The translations under genes were made by a program, and so were the position numbers. From positions 146,068,397 through 146,132,396 of the forward strand of contig NC_084800.1 in the NCBI RefSeq assembly GCF_963169125.1: 64,000 nucleotides of DNA. Reading direction: 5' to 3'. Position 1 is the first letter of the stretch; each line of letters starts with the position of its first letter. The notes under the pieces were generated by a model. The model had not been told where the DNA came from, did not search any database, and saw only the letters and a list, made by a program, of their open reading frames with translations. Shown here in pieces: positions 34,107 to 45,661 of this stretch. This DNA is from Humulus lupulus (lineage: Eukaryota; Streptophyta; Magnoliopsida; Rosales; Cannabaceae).

Positions 34107-36407
34107 TATAACGCCATGGCTACCCCAGAACAGTTACGGTGAACAGTGAACCAGAAATTTGACTCGCTACCAAGTCCTTTGGTTAAAAACGTGCTTCTAA
34201 GTATTATTAATAGGCTAAGGTGGAAAACCAATAAAAAGGAAATGATATATTTTATTAAGTATATAAACCATTCATGAGCTCATCAAATCATTTACAAGTT
34301 ATTTATAACACAAAACGGTCACTACTATTTCAATTTTACAACCCTGCCGACCTAAGCAGCAAAAATAGGGTAAACCCCCTAGTTCCCCTGAGAACTCCTT
34401 GGTCATGGTGGTCAAGCGGCCGCATATGTACACATCACCACCTAAACTCTCCACTCAAGACTGGGTGAGCTTTTATTTTCCTTTACCTGAACCACATAGC
34501 ACCCATGAGCCAAGGTCCAGCAAGAAAACACAATATAGCATGATATAATATCAACAATGATCATAATAATAATTCAGGACTATCAGTCCAAAACAAATAA
34601 GTGACAGTCACAAAAGTCACTAAATTGGGTATAGCTCCCTTTAGCCTTGTGACGATAGGATCACCAGGGCTTAACAGATAAGTGAACATTTCACTAGCTT
34701 AAACAGGACAGGTGTATGGTGGCTGGTCACCAACATAACCTTCCTCATGACCATAGAGTCATAACCCTGGAACATCATTCCCTAGCCATGTGATGAACGG
34801 TCACCTAGGCCTTTGGCCCTAGCTCTCAGTAACTAGTCTTAGACTACCCAAGCGCTTATAAGTTCATCGACCTTAGGGTCGGTCCAGTATTAATGCCTTA
34901 GAGTCATTCAACGCTGATATCTATTAGATCTAATCTTCGTTCGGCCCTGCGTTCAGTACGCTTATGCCGTATCTGACTCTTAGGTCAGTGTCCCTGACTA
35001 GTCACTGCCATATACAAGTAAACAACATTCATTATAATTTAATATGCAATCCATATCCATATTTATCAATCAAAATGCCTCAATAACAATCATGCATGTC
35101 ACATACACAGGGTGCAATTTTCTTACCTCTAATTCGAGCGAGAATGAATAAAAGAACGACCCTTGAGAACGATCTAACTTTTAGTCCTTTAGCGGTCACC
35201 TAGTCATAACCAAATATGGGACACCATCAATAAAATGATAATCAAGGGTTCCCAGACCAAGATCTAGCCTCCGGGACATCAATCCCCACTGATCCGGGTA
35301 GTAGGAACGATCACGAGGCCTAAAACCATGTTCCCGGGGCCAAAACACTCGAACGGGCTCAAATTTGCTCAAGGGCTGCGACCCTAACACCTTGGGCCTC
35401 GGCCCCCAGCCACTCCAGGAGCAAGGGCCACGGTGCCCAACACCAAGGGCCGCGGCGCCCAGAAAAGGAAAATTCTCCCACCTTCTTCTTCGAGCTAGGG
35501 TCACGACATCCCAAGAACAGGGTCGTGACACCCAACCCAGAACCTGCCCAAACATGATTTTCATCATCCCAAACCCTCCAAAAACATACCTAAACACTTC
35601 CAAATCATCAAATCAAAGTTCCCAAGCTTCTTAATGATACAAAACAATCAAATCCCAAGGCTCAAATGAACCAAAAACTCAACGATTCACAAGGGCCAAT
35701 TCTAAGCTTAGAAACTCTAAAACTCAAAACTCAAAAATTAGATTACCTTTGATTAGGTTGTTTCTCATAAAATCCTTCATTCAAGAAGCTTCTAACCTTT
35801 CCTAGGATTTCTATGCCTCGATCCTCGCTTGATTCTGACTCCTAGAACTCTAGATTTCTTCGAAAATGCTTCGAACGGTAAAAATGAACTAACGAGAAAG
35901 AACGAGAGGTTTTTTAACGTGCGTTCTATCTGACAAGATACTTCAAGCTTAAGTAACCTCAAATAAAACCCGGTGCTTGGGGTTCCGAAAACACCCCTGC
36001 GGACATTATAGTCAAAACTCCCAGAATTTCCTCCTGATCTCAATAACTCCCAATTTATCATCGAATAACCTTCTCATTATCCAATATCCCAATAAAAGAC
36101 CCCCGTTATGACAAAACCGCTAACTCATAATATAACATCGTCTTATGCCGAATAGCCCGAATATATCTCCATAATAATGGGATCTCATTCACAAATCATA
36201 ATATGCACCCAAATACACAAATATACCCTTAACAAGTCAAATTATCAAAACACCCTAATATTAAAATGTGGACCCACATGCATGCATATAACATCATATT
36301 ATAATTTAATTCACATAAACATGCATATATTGATTTGATGGCATAATTAAACATTTATGGCCCTCCCGGCCTACTAATCCAACCATTAAACTACATTAGG
36401 GGTTTCG
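34107..36407 (-). repeat. Tekay-3 3' LTR, lacking its inner end
   Basis: Starts TATAACGCC (TGTAACGCC in the other LTR). At the inner end it passes at about 36407 straight into pol coding sequence: the first ~20 bp of the LTR and the purine tract are missing. It holds ~110 bp near 35240-35350 absent from the other LTR. The frame at 35196-35603 is not kept in the other LTR and looks like chance in a GC-rich block. Confidence 0.88.
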
Positions 36408-37640
36408 GGATACTGACTCTGCATATCTAATTCCAGCTCCCAGGTCGCTTCCTTAGGAATCATAATACCTTGACCAAAGGTGTCATTTTATTCCTGAGGA
36501 CTTTATCCTTTTTGTCAAGTATCTGAACTGGCTGCTCCTCAAAGGAGAGATCTGGCTCATGCTCCAGATCTTCATAACTCAAAATATGATTCACATCACG
36601 TTTGAAGAGCTGAAACATGAAATACATTATGCACAGCCGACAACGCCGGAGGCAAAGCCAATCTGTAAGCCATTTGACCAACCCTCTCTAGGATCTCAAA
36701 TGGACCTACAAACCTAGGGCTCAGCTTGCCCTTCTTCCCAAACCTTCTCACCCCTTTCCATGGCGAGACTCTAAGGAAGACATAGTCTCCCACTTGGAAC
36801 TCCACGTTCCTGCTCTTGGGGTCTGCATAGCTCTTCTATCTACTCTGAGAAGAGAGCATCCAAGCTCTAATATTCTCAACGGCCTCACTGGTCCTCTGAA
36901 CTGCCTCAGGACCCAAGTATCTCCTTTCACCTGTCTCATCCCAATGAATGGGAGATCTGCACTTCCTACCATACAACATCTCATAAGGTGCAACCCCAAT
37001 GGTAGGCTGATAACTGTTGTTGTAGGAGAATTCTATCTAAGGTAGATACTTTCTCCAAGATCCACCAAAGTCCAGCACACATGCCCGCAGCATGTCTTCC
37101 AATATTTGGATCGTCCTCTCAGATTGCCCATCTGTATGAGGATGATAAGCAGTACTGAACTTTAATTATGTCCCCATGGCCTTCTGCAAACTTCCCCAGA
37201 ACTTAGAAGTAAAATTAGGGTCCCGATCTGACACGATCGACCTAGGTGCTCCATGGAGGCGCACAATCTCTCTCACATAAAGATCTGCATACTGGTCAAC
37301 TGTATATGTAGTTCTCACTAGCAGAAAGTGAGCTGACTTGGTGTAACGATCCACTATCACCCAAATGGAATCATGTTGACCAACAGTCTTGGGTAAGCCC
37401 ACCACGAAATCCATCGTGATGTCGTCCCACTTCCACTCTGGGATATCCAGAGGCTGCAATAACCCTGTTGACCTCTGATGCTCAGCTTTGACCTATTGAC
37501 ATGTCAAGCACTTAGCCACATACTCTACTACATCTCTCTTCATTCCTGGCCACCAATACAATGATCTCACATCCTGATACATCTTTGTGGTGCCTGGATG
37601 CAAAGAGTAAGGTGTAGTATGAGATTCATCCAGAATCTCT
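36408..37640 (-). pseudogene. Tekay-3 pol: integrase and chromodomain-like tail
   Basis: On the minus strand: C-x2-C of the zinc site (CLTCQ), DITMDFVVGLP, VDRYTKSAHFL, IVSDRDPNF and YHPHTDGQSERT (D, D and E all present), then the LYGRKCRSPIHW block and the tail with [29 protein letters not shown] and EEQPVQILDKKDKVLRNK. A few stop codons (near 37165, 36835 and 36595) split it into frames 37166-37459, 36748-36999 and 36596-36805. The last residues (YPE) run into the LTR through a deletion. Confidence 0.88.
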
Positions 37641-39271
37641 CACCTCAAAGCAGTGTCTAGCAGAACACATATCCGCCCCTTGTATCTCAACAAGCCTAAC
37701 TCAGGCACTGTATAATCTCTGGATGCTCTAGCCAGAACATCCTCTCTGATCATGATCAGCTGTGGATCACTCAGCTGACCCTCCTTATTTCTCTCTAATA
37801 GCGTAGACTGTAAGGTAATATTAGCCAACTGGCCCACCAGCAACTCTATACCAGCTCTGGTCATATCATCTGCATACTCTCTGGCTATCAGCCTCATACC
37901 ATGAATCTGTCCCAGACCCTTCCGATTTAAAGCATCAGCTACCACATTGGCTTTTCCTGGATGATACAGAATTTCACAATCATAATCTTTTACTAACTCT
38001 AGCCAACGCCTTTTGTCTCATATTTAAATCTTTCTGAGTGAAGAAGTATTTCAGGCTCTTGTGGTCTGTATAGATCTCACCCTTCTCTCCATAAAAATAA
38101 TGCCTCCACATCTTTAAAGCAAAGACCACTGCCACCAACTCTAAATCAAGAGTGGGATATCTCTATTAATACTCCTTCAACTGACGAGAAGCATAAACAA
38201 TTACCTTCTCTGACTGCATCAGAACACAGCCCAAACCCTGATGAAAAGCATCACAATAAATCACAAACTTCTCTAGATCTGTCGGAAGACTCAGAATTGG
38301 AGCTGTAATCAACCTCTGCTTCAATTCCTGGAAGCTGTTCTCACATTTATCTGACCACATAAATTTCTGGCTCTTGCATGTCAACTCAGTCAATGAAGTA
38401 GCAATCTTTGAGAACCCTTCCACGAAACGTTTATAATAACTTGCCAATCCAAGGAATCTTCTAACCTCAGAAGCATTCTTTGGTCTTGGTCAATCTCTGA
38501 CCGCTTCAATCTTCGTTGGATCTACTTTAATCCCCTCCTTACTGACAATGTGCCCAAGAAAGGATACCTGAGACAACCAAAACTCACATTTCTTAAACTT
38601 GGCAAACAATCTGTGTTCCCTCAGTCTCTGTAGAACCAACCTCAGATGCTGCTCTTGCTCTGACTCAGACTGAGAATATACCAGAATATCATCAATGAAG
38701 ACGATCACAAATTGGTCCAGATAATCCTTGAACACTCTGTTCATCAGATCCATAAAAGCAGCAGGGGCATTAGTCAATCCAAAAGACATAACTAAGAACT
38801 CATAATGCCCATACCTGGTACGAAAAGCAGTCTTTGGTATATCTCCTTCCTTGACCCTCAACTGATGATAACTAGAACGAAGGTCAATCTTTGAGAATAC
38901 CTTCTTAACTTGCAACTGATCAAACAGATCATCTATCCTTGGCAAAGGATACTTATTCTTAATTGTCAACTTATTCAGCTCTCTGTAATCAATACACATT
39001 CTCAGAGCGCACCCCAAGGTGAGAAGCTAGGTCTGATAAAACCCAAATCTAACAGCTTTTGCAACTGTACCTTTAATTCTTTCAACTCAGCTGGGGCCAT
39101 TCTGTAAGGCGCTCTAGACACTGGCTCTGTCCATGGTGCCAGTTCTATCACGAACTCAATTTCTCTGTGCGGTGACAACCCTGGCAAACCTTCTGGAAAC
39201 ACATCCAGGAATTCACATACAAGTCTAGTATCCTCTGGTCTCACTGGCATGACCTGAGTGGTATCCACCAC
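37640..39271 (-). pseudogene. Tekay-3 pol: RT, RNase H and linker
   Basis: From 39271: [41 protein letters not shown] deletion of about 28 bp near 39005 removes the [10 protein letters not shown] block and shifts the frame. From 39017: [31 protein letters not shown], and intact catalytic FIDDILVYS near 38695. A TGA-like break near 38490 is followed by RNase H (38166-38447, VIYCDAFHQGLGCVL), then the linker frame 37640-37945 with MVADALNRKG. Catalytic aspartates are kept, unlike in Tekay-1 and Tekay-2. Confidence 0.88.
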
Positions 39272-39298
39272 GCTGGCTAAGAATCCAATGCACCCTCT

Positions 39299-39990
39299 TT
39301 ACAACAGATCCCTGGCACTCAACACAGAAATCATAGGAGTACGAGGTCCATGCACAGTACCAACAAATACAAAAGGATCCTCACCTTCAGGCTCAAAGGT
39401 GGCCATCTTCCTTCTGCAATCAATGGTTTCCCCATAATTTTCCAACCAATCCATACCCAATATCATATTGAAGTTAGTCATAACCAACTCTATCAAATCC
39501 ACTGATAACTCTCTGCCCTCTACTGTCACTGGCAATGATCTGACCCATCTCTTGGATACCACTAACTCTCCAGTGGGTAACAAAGTTCCAAACCCCACAG
39601 CATAAAAATCACAGGGTCTACACAGTCTATCAATAATACTACTAGCAACAAAAGAATGTGTAGCACCAGAATCAATCAATACATTATAAGGGGTTCCAGC
39701 ACTAAGAAGATGACCTGTAACAACTGAGGGAGAAGCCTCAGCTTCTACTTGAGTCAATGAGAACACTCGAGTTGGGGCCGAGCTGTCCGCTTTCCTAGGT
39801 TCTTCTTTTCTTGCCTTAGGGTAATCCTTTTTAAGATGGCCCACTGCTCCACATGAGAAGCAGGCCCTTTCCCTACTCTCTCCCAAGTGATGCCTCTTGC
39901 ATCTAGGGCACTCAGGATAAGACTTCTAGGCTTCACTACCACCTGGACGACCCATAAAAATACCACGGGGCTGCCTATCAAGACCTAGAA
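39299..39990 (-). pseudogene. Tekay-3 zinc knuckle and protease
   Basis: An open frame of 195 codons (39299-39886) carries the knuckle CFSCGAVGHLKKDY (last Cys changed to Tyr) and an intact aspartic protease: LIDSGATHSFV at about residue 71, GTLLPTGELVVSKRW, NMILGMDWL. It ends in VFVGTVHGPRTPM and a stop near 39299 ahead of the RT frame. Together these would process the polyprotein. Confidence 0.88.
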
Positions 39991-40916
39991 CTGGGAAGGT
40001 GTCAGGTTCCTTCCTCTTCTGCTCACTGGGGCCTATACCCCTACCAGAACCCACAAATGGAGGACCTGTCCTCCTGAATCCTTTCTGTCTGCATTGTCAT
40101 GCCAGATCCTGTTCTCTGCACTCTCAGCTGTGAGTGCCTTCTGAACCACCTGCGCATGGGTAGTAATCCCAGCCACAGTGGTGATACGTACATCACGGGC
40201 TAATCTGGGCTGTAGCCCCTGCAAAAATCTCTCTCTCTCTTGGTCCTATCAGTGGGTACCAGCTCCATGGCAAATTTTGCCAAACGATCAAACTTTAAGG
40301 CATACATAGTGACTGATAAATTCCCCTGAAGTAGCCTAATGAACTCCTCGGCCTTCGCCGCCCTGATAGCATCATTATACTATTTTTCATTAAACAGAGT
40401 TTGAAAGTCCTCCTAACTCAGGGAATTTACATTATTGGTCTGGGTAATAAACTCCCACCAGATTCGAGCGTCCTCCCGAAACATATAAGTGGCACAAGCC
40501 ACCCTCTCATTACCAGATACCCTCATGAAATCAAGGATAGTGGTAATCATACTCATCCACTGCTCTGCCTTGGCAGGATCTGCACTACCCTAAAATACTG
40601 GAGGTTGTTGCTTCCTGAACCTTTCATAAAGAGGCTCCCATTTATTTCCAACCTCAGGCAGATGCTCTGCTGCTGGGACCGACACAGGAGGTGCCTCTGA
40701 TAAATTAGCCACTACAGGCGCTTGCTGTTGTCTCAGGAGACGAAGCTCTTCTCCCTGTCTCAACACTGTTGCCTACAGATCACTGATTATCTACTGCTAG
40801 TTTATAGGAGCTGGCTGTGGAATCTGTGTCTGGTCATTTTCCTGACCCTGACTGTTATTATTATTCTGGCCTTGATCACTTTGGCCAGCTGAAGTATCTG
40901 TCTGCCCTAGATTCAT
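39991..40916 (-). pseudogene. Tekay-3 gag
   Basis: ATG at 40916 (MNLGQTDTSAGQ). Gln-rich N-terminus, then EPLYERFRKQQPPVF, WMSMITTILDFMRV, RVACATYMFREDARIWWEF, YALKFDRLAKFA and, after a frame change, LQPRLARDVRI and HAQVVQKALTAE. Several TAG/TGA codons, many where CAG would fit. Recognisable but not translatable. Confidence 0.82.
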
Positions 40917-41346
40917 TCTTATTTGTTGTACCTTGCTAAAACATTGATCAATACAGCCAGTCAGGTAATAATAACTAAACCTCTTGCCGCCTTACGGTCC
41001 AAGAACAAGCAGACAATTATCACGTTCCACGGTCATACAATTATACAGGCAGATGCATGTTTATAGCATTTAGCACTTAGCATGTATCGCACAATAATTC
41101 ATAAACAACCATACTGATAAGTATGTTCCAGCAATCTCAGTACTAATTAGCACACATTTGCTGAGGATATAATATTTCAGGGCACAGGTTTAACATGATG
41201 TCTCATGCATACAGGTAAAGCATATATACTATATTTAAGCAGTTATACATATAACTACATAAATAGTTACCAAACCATGAGTCGAGCTTGACTTCAGTGA
41301 TGTGTGTACATGCCCATCCAATCTACAGGAACCCTAGCCTTGGCAT
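40917..41346 (-). other. Tekay-3 untranslated leader
   Basis: About 430 bp between primer site and gag ATG; nothing coding seen. Confidence 0.7.
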
Positions 41347-41358
41347 GCTCTAATACCA
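41347..41358 (-). other. Tekay-3 primer-binding site
   Basis: Minus strand TGGTATTAGAGC, one mismatch to the tRNA-iMet site, three bases inside the 5' LTR. Confidence 0.88.
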
Positions 41359-41361
41359 AGT

Positions 41362-43555
41362 TGTAACGCCCTGGCTACCCGAGAATAGTTACGGTAAACA
41401 GTGAACCGAAAATTTGACTCGCTACCTGAATCCTTTGGTTAAAAATGTGCTTCTAAGTGTTATTTACAAGCTAAGGTGGAAAACCAATAAAAAGGAAAAG
41501 ATATATTTTATTAAGTATATAAACCGTTCATGAGCTCATAAAATCATTTTCAAGTTATTTATAACACAAAATGGTCACTACTGTTTCAAATTTACAACCT
41601 TGCCGACCTAAGCAGCAAAAATAGGGTAAACCCCCTAGTTCCTCTGAGAACTCCTTGGCTGTGGTGGTCAAGCGGCCGCATATGTACACATCACCACCAA
41701 AGCTCTCCACTCAAGATTGGGTGAACTTTTCTTTTCCTTTACCTGCACCACATAGCACCCATGAGCCAAGGCCCAGCAAGAAAACACAATATAGCATGAT
41801 ATAATATCAATAATGATCATAATAATCATTCAGGACAATCAGTCCAAAATAGATAAGTGACAGTCACAAAAGTCACTAAATTGGGTATAGCTCCCTTTAG
41901 CCTTGTGACGATAGGGTCACCAGGGCTTAACAGATAAGAGAACCTTTCACTAGCTTAAGCAGGATAGGTGCATGGTGGTTGGTCACCAACACAACCTTCC
42001 TCATGACCATAGAGTCATAACCCTGGAACATCGTTCCCTAGCCATGTGACGAACGGTCACCTAGGCCTTTGGCCTTGGCGCTCAATAACTAGTCTTAGAT
42101 TAGCCAAGCGCTTATAAGTTCATCGACCTTAGGGACAGTCCAACATTAATGCCTTAGAGTCATTCAACGCTGATATCTATTAGATCTAATCTTCGTTCGG
42201 CTCTGCATTCAGAACGCTTATGTCATATCTGACTCCTAGGTCAGTGTCCCTGACTAGTCTGTTCCATATACAAGTAAACAACATTACTTAGCATTTAATA
42301 TGCAATCCATGTCCACATTTATCAATCAACATGCCTCCATAACAATCATGCATGTCACATACACAGGGTGCAATTTTCTTACCTCTGATTCGAGCGAGAA
42401 TGAATAAAAGAACAACCCTTGAGAACGATCTGACTTTTAGTCCTTCAGCGGTCACCTATCCATAACCAAATATGGGACACCATCAATAAAATGATAATCA
42501 AGCCTCAACCCTGCTCAAGGGCTGCGGCCCTAACACCTTGGGCCGCGGCCCCCAGCCACTCCAGGAGCAAGGGCCGCGGTGCCCAACACCAAGGGCTGCA
42601 GTGCCCAGCAAAGGAAAATTCTCCCACCTTCTTCTTCGAGCTATGGTCGCGGCACCCCAAGAATAAGGTTGCGGCCCCGAACCCAGAACCTGCCCAAACA
42701 TGATTTTCATCATCCCAAACCCTCCAAAAACATACCTAAACACTTCCAAATCATCAAATAAAAGTTCCCAAGCTTCCCAATGATCCAAAACCATCAAATC
42801 CCTAGGCTCAAACGAATCAAAAACTCAACGATTCACAAGGTCCAATTCTAAGCTTAGAAACTCTACAAACTCAAAACTAAAAAATTAGATTACCTTTGAT
42901 TAGGTTGTTTCTCGTCAAATCCTTCGGTCAAGAAGCTTCTAATCATTCCTAGGATCGCTATGCCTCGATCCTCACTTGATTCCGACTCCTAGAACTCGAG
43001 ATATCTTTGAAAATGCTTCGAACGGTAAAAATCAACTAATGGGAAAGAACGAGAGGTTTTTTAACGTACGTTCTATCTGACAAGCTACTTCAAGCTTAAG
43101 TAACCTCAAATAAAACCTAGTGCTTGGGGTCCCGAAAACACCCCTGCAGACATTATAGTCAAATATCCCTCCTGATCTCAATAACTCCAAATTTATCATC
43201 GAATAACCTTCTCATTATCAAATATCCCAATGAAAGACCCCAGTTATGACAAAACTGCTAACTCATAATATAAGACCGTCTCATGCCGAATTGCCCGAAT
43301 ATATCTCCATAATAATGGGATCTCATTCACAAATCACAATATGCACCCAAATACACAAATATACCCTTAATGGACCAAATTATCAAAACACGCTAATATT
43401 CAAATGTGGACCCACATGCATGCATATAACATCATATTATAATATAATTCACATAAGCATGCATATATTGATTTAATGGCATAATTAAACAGTTATGGCC
43501 CTCCCGGCCTACTAATCCAGCCATTGAACTGCATTAGGAATTTCAAGGCATTACA
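41362..43555 (-). repeat. Tekay-3 5' LTR
   Basis: TGTAACGCCC...GGCATTACA, 2194 bp. GC-rich CCGCGGCCC block at 42510-42690. The frames at 42491-42797 are in this block and not shared intact with the other LTR. Confidence 0.92.
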
Positions 43556-43560
43556 CCTTT
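43556..43560. other. Tekay-3 target-site duplication, right
   Basis: CCTTT, identical to 34102-34106. Confidence 0.92.
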
Positions 43561-45040
43561 GTTTTCGTGGGTGCAGTACATGGACCTCGCATACCCACGG
43601 TATGAGCATTGAGAGCTAGAGAACTATTACAGGTAGTTTGTATAGGTTTCCTATCTAGTGTGGTGGATACTACTAGACTTTTGCCAACACGGCCGGGAGT
43701 GACCAGATTAGTTCGTGAGTTCTTGGATGTGTTCCCTGAGGATTCGCCAGGACTTCCATCACACAAGGAGATTCAGTTCGTCATTGAGTTAGCACCGGGG
43801 ACAGAACTAGTGTCGAGGGCACCATATAAGATGGCTTCGACGAAACTGAAAGAATTGAAGATACAGCTGGTAGAACTTCTTGATTTGGGGTTTATCAAGC
43901 CTAGCTACTCGGCATGGGGTGCTCCAGTTTTGTTTGTGAAGAAGAAGGACAGGACTTTGAGTATGTTTATTGACTAGAGGGAGTTGAACAAGTTGACCAT
44001 CAAGAATAAATGCCCTTTACCTAGGATCGATGACCTGTTTGATCAGCTACATGGAAAGACAGTGTTCTCGAAGATTGATCTTCGATCTGGTTATCACCAG
44101 CTGAGGATCAAGGATGAGGATATACCAAAGATGACCTTCCGAACGAGGTATGGGCATTATGAGTTTCTGGTCATGTAGTTTGGTTTGACCAATGCCCAGC
44201 AGCATTCATGGACCTAATAAATAATGTATTCAAGGACTTCTTGGATCAGTTTGTGATTGGCTTCATCAACGACATCCTAGTGTACTTCAGTTCAGAGGTA
44301 GAGCATGAACAACATCTCCGATAGGTCTTGTAGAGGTTGAGAGAGCACCAGTTGTACGCAAAGTTTAAGAAGTGTGAGTTTTGGCTACCATAAGTGACAT
44401 ACCTTGGACATATTGTCGATGAAGATGGGATTAAGGTGGATCCATCTAAGGTGGAGGCAGTGAGAGATTGGTCGAGGCCAAAGAATGCCTCAGAGGTTAG
44501 GAGCTTCCTTGGATTAGTAGGTTATTACAGGTTGTTTGTAGGGTTCTCAAAGATTGTTGCACCGATGACAGAATTGATACGGAAGAATCTGAAGTTCTTC
44601 TGGTCAGATAAATGTGAAAATAGCTTCCAACAATTGAAGCGACGACAGATTACAACACCTGTGTTGAGTCTCCCTTTGGATAGAGGGAAGTTTGTGGTAT
44701 TCTGTGACACATCGAGACTGGGATTAGGCTGTGTGTTGATGCAGAATCATAAAGTTATAGCTGATGCATCACGGCAACTGAAGGAATATGAGCAGCGATA
44801 CCCTACGCATGATCTAGAATTGGCAGTGGTGGTATTCGCATTAAAGGTATGGCAACATTATTTATATGGGGAGAAGTGCGAGATATATACGATCATAAGA
44901 GTTTGAAGTACTTCTTCACCTAGAAGGATCTGAACATGAGGCAGAGGCGTTGGCTGGAGTTGATGAAGGATTATGATTGTGATATCCTTTACCACCCAAG
45001 GAAAGCCAATGTGGTGGTAGATGTATTGAGTCGGAGGGGT
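43561..45040 (+). pseudogene. Tekay-2 pol: protease end, RT and RNase H
   Basis: Continues the protease after Tekay-3 (VFVGAVHGPR), then [24 protein letters not shown] text, [30 protein letters not shown]. The catalytic block reads FINDILVY, with Asn for the first Asp as in Tekay-1. RNase H (44700-44890) has [15 protein letters not shown] and [13 protein letters not shown]. Frames 43609-43977, 43984-44178 and 44394-44906 are separated by TAG/TGA codons and one frameshift near 44190. Confidence 0.88.
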
Positions 45041-45625
45041 AGATCGCCCATTCATTGGGATGAAATGGGTGAGAGGAAGTATTTGGGACCGAATATGGTT
45101 CAGAAGACTAATGAGGCTATCGAGAAGATCCAAGCTCGAATGCTCGCTTCGCAGAGCAAACTAAAAAGCTACGCTGATCCTAAGCATAGGGACGTAGAGT
45201 TCCAGGTAGGGGACCACGTGTTTCTACGAGTTTCACCACTTCGAGGGGTGAGAAGGTTTGGGAAGAAGGGCAAGCTAAGCCCTAGATTTATTGGACCTTT
45301 TGAGATCCTGGAGAGGATCGGGCTAGTGGCCTATAGATTGGCACTGCCACCGCCGTTACTAGGAGCTCATGACATATTCCACCTTTTTATGCTTCAGAAA
45401 TAGGTCTAAAATACAACTCGTGTGTTGAAGTATGAGGACTTGGAATTGCAGACAGATCTGTATTATGAGGAGCGACTGGTCCAGATCTTAGACAAGAAAG
45501 ACAAGGTTCTACGAAAGAAGACGATTCCTCAAGTTAAAGTTTTATGGAGGAATAGCAAGGTCAAGGAAGTGATCTGGGAGCTTGAGTCAGTGATGCGGGA
45601 TCAGTATCCTGAGTTATTCAGGTAA
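45041..45625 (+). pseudogene. Tekay-2 pol C-terminus fused to RNase H end by integrase deletion
   Basis: At about 45040 the RNase H terminus ([10 protein letters not shown]) joins directly to [13 protein letters not shown], a motif that follows the integrase core in Tekay-1 and Tekay-3. Zinc site and DDE core, about 1.2 kb, are gone, yet the frame stays open (44936-45403). The tail is kept: [46 protein letters not shown] and WELESVMRDQYPELF. One stop at ~45402 divides it. Without integrase this copy could not insert by itself. Confidence 0.88.
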
Positions 45626-45639
45626 ATTTTGAGGACGAA

Positions 45640-45661
45640 ATTCTCAGTAGAAGGGGATAGT
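45640..45661 (+). other. Tekay-2 polypurine tract
   Basis: AGTAGAAGGGGATAGT just before TGTAACAACCC. Confidence 0.8.

Larger units (their letters stand above)
34107..43555 (-). mobile_element. Tekay-3: Gypsy (Tekay/Del-type) element, minus strand
   Basis: 9449 bp with a perfect CCTTT duplication. LTRs are 34107-36407 and 41362-43555 (about 2301 and 2194 bp). Between them, on the minus strand, lie primer site, gag, zinc knuckle, protease, RT, RNase H, integrase and the chromodomain-like tail. By eye the LTRs differ by about 7-8% plus a ~110-bp indel. It is the least damaged Tekay copy here. Confidence 0.95.

Noticed and set aside
35196..35634. 135- and 89-codon frames in the Tekay-3 LTR as a possible LTR gene
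   Set aside because: The counterpart in the other LTR (42491-42797) is shortened and altered; GC-rich low-complexity block.
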